Shown: piece after piece, positions 18,784 to 26,117 of the stretch
How positions within the stretch are numbered: position 1 is the stretch's first letter
How the letters are laid out: every line of letters starts with the position of its first letter
NCBI RefSeq assembly: GCF_047654805.1
Contig: NZ_JASGIV010000001.1
Location: 2,728,001-2,792,000 of the forward strand
DNA length: 64,000 nt
Source: Pelomonas sp047654805
GTDB taxonomy: Bacteria > Pseudomonadota > Gammaproteobacteria > Burkholderiales > Burkholderiaceae_C
Reading direction: 5' to 3'
Notes under the pieces: generated by a model
Database searches by the model: none
What the model was told of the DNA's origin: nothing
What the model saw: only the letters and a program-made list of their open reading frames with translations
Made by a program: the position numbers and the translations under genes

Positions 18784-20040
18784 ATGCGACTCTCCTCATT
18801 CCTGCACGCGCTGCTGAGCGCCGCCCTGGCCAGCGCCGCGCTGGCAGTCACCGCCCAGACAAGAGCCCCCCAACCTGACCCGGCCCAGGGCGACGGCCGC
18901 CTGTCGGACTTCTACCGCTGGGCCGAAGCCGTGCCCGCCACACCTGGCCAACTGCTACGCAGCGAGCCGCTGCCCGCACAGTTGGGCCTGTCCGAGGCCG
19001 CACGGCAGACGCGCATCCTCTACAGCTCCACCAGCGGCTTTGACAGCAAGACGCCCATCATCGTCTCCGGCGCCGTGTTCATCCCCAAGGGCACCCCACC
19101 GGCCGGGGGCTGGCCGGTCCTGGCCTGGGGCCACGGCACGGTGGGCCTGGCCGACATCTGCGCCCCATCATGGGCCGGCCGATCTCTGCGCGACGTGCGC
19201 TACCTGAACCGCTGGCTGAAGGAAGGCTTCGCCATCGTCGCCAGCGATTACGAGGGCCTGGGCGTGGCCGGACCGCACCCGCTCATCAACGTACCCATGC
19301 TGGCCTTCGGCATCCTGGACAGTGCGCGCGCCGCGATCCGCAGCGTGCCTGGCCTGGCCAACAAGGTGCTGCTGGTGGGCCAGTCCCAAGGCGGCATCGG
19401 CGTGTTCGCCGCGGCGGCCTACCAAACCCGCTACGCCCCTGATCTGGGTGTGAAAGGCACGGTCGCCACCGGTGTCATCTACCGCGATCCCAAGGCCACG
19501 CCCATCCCGCTGCAATCCGACCCGAACAGGGTGGACGAATCGCTGGCCTACGGCTTCTACGGCTTCCTCGTCGACCAGCAGCACGATCCGTCGCTCAAAC
19601 CCGAGGAGGTGTTCACCGAGCAGGGCCTCGCGCTGCTGAACCAGGCTCGCGTGGCCTGCCTGTCGACACTGGCCTCCGATGTGGTGGGCAACGGCCTCAC
19701 CATCGCCAACAGCCGCCTGGCTGAGCCCGGACCCGGCTACAAGCGCTACCAGGCCGGAGCGGCCGAGCGCAGTGCGCGCTACAGCCAGTACCCGACGCTG
19801 GCAATTCCCCACCCGGTCTTCATCGGCACCGGCGCCAACGACGTGACGCCTTCGGCCATCAGCCAGCTCGCGTTGATGCGCGACGCCTGCGCGGCCGGCA
19901 CCACCGTGGAGGGGCACCTCTACGCGGGCCTGGGCCACAGCGCGACGGTGAACGCCTCGCTGCGCGACTCGGTGCCCTTCGCCAAGAAGGTCATCAACGA
20001 CCAACCCGTGGCGCCCGTGTGCGCACCCAGCCTGCAGTAA
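18784..20040 (+). CDS. Secreted alpha/beta hydrolase of the secretory-lipase family
   Basis: 418 residues. Signal peptide (LLSAALASAALAVTAQ). Family features: YSSTSGFDSKTPIIVSGAVFIPKG, AWGHGTVG, IVASDYEGLG and the nucleophile elbow GQSQGG. A late GLGHS may hold the catalytic His. Resembles the LIP/secretory lipase family of esterases. It sits 11 bp after a TonB receptor gene, as if it processes an ester (possibly a sulfate ester or ester-linked sulfur compound) in the periplasm before or after uptake. The substrate is inference only. Confidence 0.8.
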   Translation: MRLSSFLHALLSAALASAALAVTAQTRAPQPDPAQGDGRLSDFYRWAEAVPATPGQLLRSEPLPAQLGLSEAARQTRILYSSTSGFDSKTPIIVSGAVFIPKGTPPAGGWPVLAWGHGTVGLADICAPSWAGRSLRDVRYLNRWLKEGFAIVASDYEGLGVAGPHPLINVPMLAFGILDSARAAIRSVPGLANKVLLVGQSQGGIGVFAAAAYQTRYAPDLGVKGTVATGVIYRDPKATPIPLQSDPNRVDESLAYGFYGFLVDQQHDPSLKPEEVFTEQGLALLNQARVACLSTLASDVVGNGLTIANSRLAEPGPGYKRYQAGAAERSARYSQYPTLAIPHPVFIGTGANDVTPSAISQLALMRDACAAGTTVEGHLYAGLGHSATVNASLRDSVPFAKKVINDQPVAPVCAPSLQ

Positions 20041-20052
20041 AGGAGACCTCCC

Positions 20053-21141
20053 ATGTCCATCGAATTCGTCGGGATGGTGTTCCCGCGTGCCTGGTCCGAG
20101 ACACAGGGCGGCGAGCGCCGACCCGGTTTCGACCTCGACTTCCTGCGCTTCCACGCCCGCGCCCACGAGCAGGCCGGCTTTGACCGCGTGCTGATCGCCA
20201 GCGGGCCGGGCAGCCCTGACAGCCTGCACATCGCCGCCTACCTGGCCCAGCACACCGAGCGGCTGGGTTTCATGGTGGCGCACCGTCCCGGATTGGTAGC
20301 CCCCACGCTGGCGGCACGCAGCTTCGCAACGCTGGACCATCTCAGCGGCGGTGGCCGGCTGCGGCTGCATGCCATTACCGGCATCACGGCCGAGCCGCAG
20401 GAGGGCGACACGCTGGTCGACAAGTCCGAGCGCTACGCCCGCACCGCCGAGTACCTGCAGATCGTGCGCCAGACCTGGACGGCCACCGAACCCTTCAGCT
20501 TCGAGGGCCGCTACTTCAGCGTGAAGGACTCTGTTTCGCCGATCAAGCCGGTGCGCCCCGGCTCCATCGAGATCTCATTCGGCGGCGCGTCGGACGCGGC
20601 CTATGGCGTGGGCGTACGCCACGCCGACCTGTACGCGATCTGGGGCGAACCACTGGCAGACGCCAGGCAGCAGATCGCGCGCATCCGCGCCTCGGCCGCC
20701 GAGGCCGGCGTGGCTGCCCCCCGCATCAGCCTGTCGGTGCGGCTGATCCTGGGCGCCACCGAGGAGCAAGCCTGGGAACGCGCGCACGGCATCCTCGCCA
20801 AGATCCAGCAGAACCCGCAGTTCCAGCCCGGCGGTCCTCGCCACGGCCGGCAAAAGGCCGTGGCCTCCGAACGGCTGCTGGCCGCCGCGGCCCGCGGCGA
20901 CCGCCATGACCGTGCGCTGTGGATGCCAACCGCCACGGCCGTAGGCGCCTACGGCGACACCACGGCGCTGGTGGGCACACCCGACACCGTGGCCCAGGCA
21001 CTGCTGGACTACGTGGACCTGGGCGTGAGCACTTTCCTCAACCGTGGCTACGACCCGCTCTACGACACCGTGGACTACGGCCGATGGGTCATCCCCGCCG
21101 TGCGCGCCGAAGCGCAGCGCCGCGCACGCACCGCCGCCTGA
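20053..21141 (+). CDS. Luciferase-like (SsuD-type) flavin monooxygenase
   Basis: 362 residues, luciferase-like monooxygenase. Motifs: HTERLGFMVAHRPGLVAPTLAARSFATLD, FGGASDAAYGVGVRHADLYAIWGEP, RLILGATEEQAW and TALVGTPDTVAQALLDYVDLGV, all recognisable relatives of SsuD/SfnG. Shorter at both termini than the 8142 and 24646 genes and forms a separate subgroup with the next gene. Shine-Dalgarno AGGAG. Needs FMNH2 from a partner reductase. Probably removes sulfur from a sulfonate or sulfone. Confidence 0.83.
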   Translation: MSIEFVGMVFPRAWSETQGGERRPGFDLDFLRFHARAHEQAGFDRVLIASGPGSPDSLHIAAYLAQHTERLGFMVAHRPGLVAPTLAARSFATLDHLSGGGRLRLHAITGITAEPQEGDTLVDKSERYARTAEYLQIVRQTWTATEPFSFEGRYFSVKDSVSPIKPVRPGSIEISFGGASDAAYGVGVRHADLYAIWGEPLADARQQIARIRASAAEAGVAAPRISLSVRLILGATEEQAWERAHGILAKIQQNPQFQPGGPRHGRQKAVASERLLAAAARGDRHDRALWMPTATAVGAYGDTTALVGTPDTVAQALLDYVDLGVSTFLNRGYDPLYDTVDYGRWVIPAVRAEAQRRARTAA

Positions 21142-21167
21142 CGCCCCCTCAACGCAAGGAGATTCAC

Positions 21168-22247
21168 ATGCCTATCGAATTCGTCGGCGGACTGTTTCCG
21201 CGCAACCAGCTCGCCCAGCGTGCTGCCAATGCGTCGCCGCGGCTGGACCTGGACTACCTGCGCGACCTCGCCCGCGCCCACGAACATGCAGGCTTCGACC
21301 GCGTGCTGATCGCTAACGGCGGTGGCGACCCGCTGTTCCTGGCTGCCCACGCCGCCGCGCATACCGAGCGGCTGGGCTTCATGATCGCGCACCGGCCCGG
21401 CCTGGTACCTCCCACCGTGGCGGCCCGGGCATTCGCCACACTGGACCAGACCACCGGCGGCCGCATCCGGCTGCACACCATCACCGGCCACGCCCCGGAG
21501 CCTGGCCACGGAGAGTTCCTGCTCGACAAAGCCGAACGCTACGCCCGGGCCGGCGAGTACCTGGAAATCGTCAGGCGCACCTGGACCTCGGACCAGCCCT
21601 TCGACTACGAGGGGCGCTTCTACCGCATCGAAGGCGGGTTCTCGCCGGTCAAGCCGCTGCAGCAGCCGCACGTACCGATCTCGCTGGGCGGATCATCCGA
21701 CGGCGCCTACCAGGTGGCCGTGCAGCACACCGACCTTTATGCGCTGTGGGCCGAGAGCCTGGAGGACACGTCAGCGCGCATCCGCAAGCTGCACGAGGTG
21801 GCCGCAGCTGCGGGCAAGCCCGCGCCGCGCGTGAGCCTGTCTGTGCGCCTCATCATCGGCGCCACCGAGGAACTGGCGTGGAAGAAGGCCCGCGATATCG
21901 AGGCCGCGCTGAAGGCCGGAACGGCCACGCGAGGCCGCATCGAGCAGCAGGGACTCAGCGGCGGTGCCGAGCGTCAGTTGGCGCTGGCCGCCAAGGGCGA
22001 GGTGCACGACAAGGCACTGTTTCTGGGTACCTCCACGGCCATAGGCGGGGGAACCGACAGTACCTCGCTGGTGGGCACCCCCGACACCATCGTCGAAGCG
22101 CTGCTGGCCTACCACGACATCGGCGTGACGACTTTCCTGAGCCGCGGCTACGACCCGCTCTACGACGCCATCGACTACGGCTACCAAATCATCCCCGCCG
22201 TGCGCGAAGAGGTTCGCCGCCGCGAGCAGCAGCGCCAGGCCGCCTGA
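21168..22247 (+). CDS. Luciferase-like (SsuD-type) flavin monooxygenase, tandem paralogue
   Basis: 359 residues and clearly a tandem duplicate of the preceding gene (both start M-x-IEFVG-x-x-FPR and share AHRPGLV, TDLYALW/ADLYAIW, RGYDPLYD). Shine-Dalgarno AAGGAG before ATG at 21168. Two diverged copies side by side suggest two related substrates or a two-component oligomer. Sits 18 bp before another TonB receptor gene. Confidence 0.83.
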   Translation: MPIEFVGGLFPRNQLAQRAANASPRLDLDYLRDLARAHEHAGFDRVLIANGGGDPLFLAAHAAAHTERLGFMIAHRPGLVPPTVAARAFATLDQTTGGRIRLHTITGHAPEPGHGEFLLDKAERYARAGEYLEIVRRTWTSDQPFDYEGRFYRIEGGFSPVKPLQQPHVPISLGGSSDGAYQVAVQHTDLYALWAESLEDTSARIRKLHEVAAAAGKPAPRVSLSVRLIIGATEELAWKKARDIEAALKAGTATRGRIEQQGLSGGAERQLALAAKGEVHDKALFLGTSTAIGGGTDSTSLVGTPDTIVEALLAYHDIGVTTFLSRGYDPLYDAIDYGYQIIPAVREEVRRREQQRQAA

Positions 22248-22264
22248 ACAGAAAGCGACCCCTC

Positions 22265-24586
22265 ATGTTCAAAGACACTCCCATCGCCCGTGCTGCCGCA
22301 CTGGCCATCGCATCCGGCGGCCTGCTGGGCACCCCCCATGCCTTCGCCCAGGAGGGCGGCGCGCTGGCCGAGCGGGCCGAGCCGACCGCCCCGAACGCGC
22401 TGGAGCGCGTGACGGTCACCTCGCAGTTCCGCGTACAAGACATCCAGCTGGTGCCAATCGCCGTCACGGCCATCGACACCAAGTCGGCCGCCGACCAGGG
22501 CCTGCGCCTGCACGACCTGTTCAAGTTCGTGCCCAACGCCGCGGCCCAGAACCCCGACAACGAAGCCCGCCCACGCATCTACATCCGCGGCATCGGCACC
22601 GGCGACGTCAGCGCGTCCACCGTGCTGCCAGTGGGCGTCTATGCCGACGGCGTCTACCTGAACTCGCCCACCGCCTACGGCGGCGGGCTATTCGACCTTG
22701 AGCGCGTCGAGGTGCTCCGCGGCCCGCAGGGCACGCTGTACGGCAAGAACACCACTGCCGGCGCCATCAACTTCATCTCACGCAAGCCGGAGTTCAAGCC
22801 CGCCAGCGCAGAGGCCACCGTGGGCTTCGGCAGCAACGGGCAGCGCACTTTCCAGGGCGCCTGGGGCGGTGTCGTCGCCGGCGACTGGCTGGCTGCGCGC
22901 GTGGCCTTCAACTCCGACCAGCGCGATGGCTTCAACACCAACACCTGGACAGGCAAGCAGGAAGGCGGCGTCGACAACACCGGCTATCGCGTGCAACTGC
23001 TGGCCCGCCCGTCTGACAGCTTCGATGCACTGCTGAAGCTGCATACGCGCAAGCTGGGCGACATCGGTAGCAACGGCTCGCTGGTTCTCGGGACCTACTA
23101 CCCAGGCACGCCCGCGCAGTACACACGACCCGACGGCCGCATCACCGAGGGCCGCATCGCCAACACACAAGTCATCAAGACCGAGGGCGCCTCGCTGACG
23201 CTGAACCAGAAAATCGGACAGCATGTCCTGACGTCCATCACGGCCCATGACGTCACGGACAGCAACGCTCTGGGCGGCGGGGGCACGGCACCCTACGAGA
23301 CCGAGATCCGCTCCAAGACCGACAACGCCTGGCGGCAGACAACGCAGGAGTTCCGCCTGACATCGCCCAAGGATGAGCGCCTGCGCTGGATCGCCGGCTA
23401 TCACTATTTCCGCGAGCACCTCGGCAGCGATGCCGTAGCGGCGCGCTACCAGGCAGCGTTGGTCAACCTGCCGACCGGTGCACCGGCCGCGCAGTCGGCG
23501 GCGAACCCGGCCTACCGCAGCACCAACTACGTCCACAACAACACCAGCCACGCCGTGTTCGGCAGCGTCAGCTACGACGTCAGCGACGACCTCAGCATCA
23601 CCGGCGGCCTGCGCTGGACACAGGAGAAGAAGGACCTGGACATCCGGCTGCTGCAGTACAACCTGGCGAACTTCAATACCGGCAACTTCTGGGAACTCAC
23701 CTCGCTGGTGAACCCGGGTACGCCGGCCACGAACTCGGGCTCGCGCCAGCTCGCCTCGACGTGGAAGAACTGGACCTGGGACCTCACGCCCGAGTACCAG
23801 TTCAGCAGCACGCTGCGCAGCTACCTGCGGCTGGCCCGTGGCTTCCGCTCAGGCGCCTTCAACGTAGGCATCGGCAGCAACCTGGACACGGCGACCTCCG
23901 TGAAGCCCGAGTACGTGGACAGCGTCGAGGCCGGCCTGAAGTCCGAATGGCTGGGTGGGCGCCTGGTCGTCAACGCCAACGTCTTCCACTACAACTACAC
24001 CGACATCCAGACCAACCTGCTGACACCGGTGGCTGGTGGGGGCGTGGTCAGCGCGCTAGCCAACGGCCCCAAGGCCAAGGTGGACGGGGCCGAGCTGGAG
24101 CTGGATGCACGGCCTGCGCCCGACTGGCGGCTGCACTACTCGCTGGCGCTGCTGAACGGCCGCTACACCGACTTCGTCAACCGCAACCCGCTGACTCAGG
24201 TGGTGTCCAGCGACTCGACCGGCAACCGCCTGGTGCGCTCGCCCCGGGTCACGACGGCGCTGGGCCTCGACCATACATTCCGGCTGGGTGGCGGTGGCCG
24301 GCTCATCGCCGGCGCAGACGTGAACTACCGCGGCAAGGAGTACTTCACCGTCGACCGCCAGACTGACGCGGACAAGCCGCTGGCCAACGAGGCCTTCACG
24401 CTGGTCAACCTGCGACTGGTCTACGTTGCGCCCAGCCAGCGCGTACGCGTCACAGGCTATGTGAACAACGCCACCGACAAGCTCTACCAGGTGCATGGGC
24501 GTCCCAACGGCACGGGCGTTGGCAACTACGTCGTCACCTACGGCAACCCGCGCACGTACGGCGTATCGGCAAGCACCACGTTCTGA
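22265..24586 (+). CDS. TonB-dependent outer-membrane receptor
   Basis: 773 residues. Signal peptide ending PHAFAQ; plug with VTVTSQFRVQDIQLVPIAVTAID, RGIGTGDVSAS, FDLERVEVLRGPQGTLYGKNTTAGAINF; barrel ending TYGVSASTTF. The QDIQxxPIAVTA plug type is common in receptors for non-siderophore compounds. Last gene of the plus-strand run; a strong hairpin follows. Confidence 0.9.
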   Translation: MFKDTPIARAAALAIASGGLLGTPHAFAQEGGALAERAEPTAPNALERVTVTSQFRVQDIQLVPIAVTAIDTKSAADQGLRLHDLFKFVPNAAAQNPDNEARPRIYIRGIGTGDVSASTVLPVGVYADGVYLNSPTAYGGGLFDLERVEVLRGPQGTLYGKNTTAGAINFISRKPEFKPASAEATVGFGSNGQRTFQGAWGGVVAGDWLAARVAFNSDQRDGFNTNTWTGKQEGGVDNTGYRVQLLARPSDSFDALLKLHTRKLGDIGSNGSLVLGTYYPGTPAQYTRPDGRITEGRIANTQVIKTEGASLTLNQKIGQHVLTSITAHDVTDSNALGGGGTAPYETEIRSKTDNAWRQTTQEFRLTSPKDERLRWIAGYHYFREHLGSDAVAARYQAALVNLPTGAPAAQSAANPAYRSTNYVHNNTSHAVFGSVSYDVSDDLSITGGLRWTQEKKDLDIRLLQYNLANFNTGNFWELTSLVNPGTPATNSGSRQLASTWKNWTWDLTPEYQFSSTLRSYLRLARGFRSGAFNVGIGSNLDTATSVKPEYVDSVEAGLKSEWLGGRLVVNANVFHYNYTDIQTNLLTPVAGGGVVSALANGPKAKVDGAELELDARPAPDWRLHYSLALLNGRYTDFVNRNPLTQVVSSDSTGNRLVRSPRVTTALGLDHTFRLGGGGRLIAGADVNYRGKEYFTVDRQTDADKPLANEAFTLVNLRLVYVAPSQRVRVTGYVNNATDKLYQVHGRPNGTGVGNYVVTYGNPRTYGVSASTTF

Positions 24587-24602
24587 CACGCCAGCAACGA
24601 TG

Positions 24603-24631
24603 AGCCCCGGCACTTGCGCAGTGCCGGGGCT
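24603..24631. terminator. Bidirectional hairpin between convergent genes
   Basis: Perfect 12-bp stem AGCCCCGGCACT / AGTGCCGGGGCT with a 5-nt loop TGCGC, in the 59-bp gap between the TonB receptor (plus) and the monooxygenase (minus). Confidence 0.75.
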
Positions 24632-24645
24632 GCTGCCTTGCGGGG

Positions 24646-25851
24646 TCAGGGTGCGGCGTAGCCCGGCAACGTGGCAGCCAGCTCGGCGTGCACCGGATCG
24701 GCCTCGTCGAAGGCCGGCAGCTCGAAGCCGTGCTCCAGGTCGTCCTTCAGCAGCGGCAGCAACGTCCGCGCGATGCGCTGGGCCTCCGGCACCAGCGGCC
24801 AGCCCGACAGGATGAAAGCCTCCGTGCCCTGGTCGTGGAACTCCCGGATGCGCTCGGCCACCTGCTCGGTGCTGCCGACGATCCATGTACCGGCCCAGGG
24901 ATGCAGGATGTCGAAGCCGAACGGGCTGGGGCCCACCCACACGTTGGGGTAGACCTCCAGGTCGCGCAAGTCGGGCAGCTTTCCAGCACGCAGCGCTGCA
25001 AGGCGCTTGTGCACCAGTGGGTCGTCGCTGTGCACCTCCTCGTCAAGCCCCTTGGGGCCGAGCTGGCGTGAGGCCAGGCGCACGGCGGTGGCGTGCGATG
25101 TCTGGTCGAGGATCCATTGCGCATGCGCCCAGGCCTCCTCCTCGGTGTCGCGCACGATGATCTGCAACCGGGTGCCGAAACGCAGCTTGCGGCCGTGCGC
25201 GGCGGCGCGCTCGCCGACCTTGCGGAACTTCTCGCCCAGCCGTGGCGGTGCATCGGCAAAGCTCAGGTACCAGTCCAGCAGCTTGGCGGAATGCTCGACG
25301 CCCGGCGCCGAGGTGCCAGCGCCCCACAGTGGCATGGTGGGCGTCTGCGTGGGTGGCAACGGGCCGCGCAGCGGCACCACCGCACGTGGCGCGATCTGGA
25401 TGTACTTGCCCTGGTAGCCGTCGTTGGAGCCGGCGTACAGCTGCTGGAAGGCGTCCCAGAACTCATAGCTGTAGTCGTAGCGCTCATCGTGCGGGATGGG
25501 CATGCCCATGCTCTTGAGCCCCGCGTCGTTGCCATTGACGACGTTGAAGACCAGTCGCCCGTTGCTGAAGCGGTCCACGGTGAGTGCCATCTGCGCGAGC
25601 TTGGCAGGTGTGATCAGGCCCGGATGCTGGGCCGTCAGGAATCGCATGCGCTCGGTGATGGGCGCAAGCGTCGCGGTCAGCGTCAGCGACTCGTGCTGAT
25701 CGGTAGCCAGCAGTGCGCCCCAGAAGCCCAGGCGGTCGATGTTGCGGGCCTGAGCCTGCAACTGGCCGAGGTCGTTCAGCCAGGCGTGCTGCGCCTCCCA
25801 CGGCACGGGGCCGTCGGGGCTGCTGATGTACCAAAGAATCTTGATTCCCAT
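24646..25851 (-). CDS. SsuD-family FMNH2-dependent monooxygenase
   Basis: 401 residues, same subgroup as the enzyme at 8142-9299: shared GIKILWY/VKILWY start, FLTAQHPGLI, RLVFNVVNGNDAGL, HDERYDYS, TRLQIIVRDTEEEAW, YPNVWVG and FILSGWP. Compared with SsuD, the active-site Cys54 position is not Cys (TDQHES) and the His228 position is Gln. Start MGIKILWY was preferred over an upstream Met because it matches its paralogue and lies ~28 bp after the predicted start of a sigma-54 transcript. It is the only island gene on the minus strand. Confidence 0.85.
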   Translation of the reverse strand: MGIKILWYISSPDGPVPWEAQHAWLNDLGQLQAQARNIDRLGFWGALLATDQHESLTLTATLAPITERMRFLTAQHPGLITPAKLAQMALTVDRFSNGRLVFNVVNGNDAGLKSMGMPIPHDERYDYSYEFWDAFQQLYAGSNDGYQGKYIQIAPRAVVPLRGPLPPTQTPTMPLWGAGTSAPGVEHSAKLLDWYLSFADAPPRLGEKFRKVGERAAAHGRKLRFGTRLQIIVRDTEEEAWAHAQWILDQTSHATAVRLASRQLGPKGLDEEVHSDDPLVHKRLAALRAGKLPDLRDLEVYPNVWVGPSPFGFDILHPWAGTWIVGSTEQVAERIREFHDQGTEAFILSGWPLVPEAQRIARTLLPLLKDDLEHGFELPAFDEADPVHAELAATLPGYAAP

Positions 25852-25890
25852 GGGGTTCCTTCTCGATAGGAGTAACAACCCCAGCACCGG

Positions 25891-25906
25891 TGCAAGACAC
25901 ATGCCG
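25891..25906 (-). promoter_or_regulatory. Sigma-54 (-24/-12) promoter, minus strand
   Basis: Read on the minus strand: CGGCATGTGTCTTGCA, GG and GC 10 nt apart, ending in the perfect TTGCA -12 element. Directs transcription into the monooxygenase starting at 25851. Confidence 0.7.
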
Positions 25907-26065
25907 GGGCCAAGACCCTTTATTCATCGGGGTTACCGAGCGACTTCGCCACAGCGGCGCGCAAGCCTGCGCAGCGCTGGCCACAGGCCAGCAGCGGGGT
26001 GCGCAGAAGCCAGCACGACAGTCATCGAAGTGGCCCGCAGAGGCCGTTTGTGCGGCCGCAACTGC

Positions 26066-26081
26066 TGGCATGAATGCTGCA
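26066..26081 (+). promoter_or_regulatory. Sigma-54 (-24/-12) promoter, plus strand
   Basis: TGGCATGAATGCTGCA, GG and GC 10 nt apart. It lies ~37 bp before the receptor ATG at 26118 and forms a divergent pair with the minus-strand sigma-54 promoter at 25891-25906. The ~160 bp between them could hold shared activator sites; a small dyad TCGG-N5-CCGA lies at 25927-25939. Confidence 0.7.
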
Positions 26082-26117
26082 AAGACAGGGGCCACCCCAT
26101 TCACTTCCACCGCCCCC

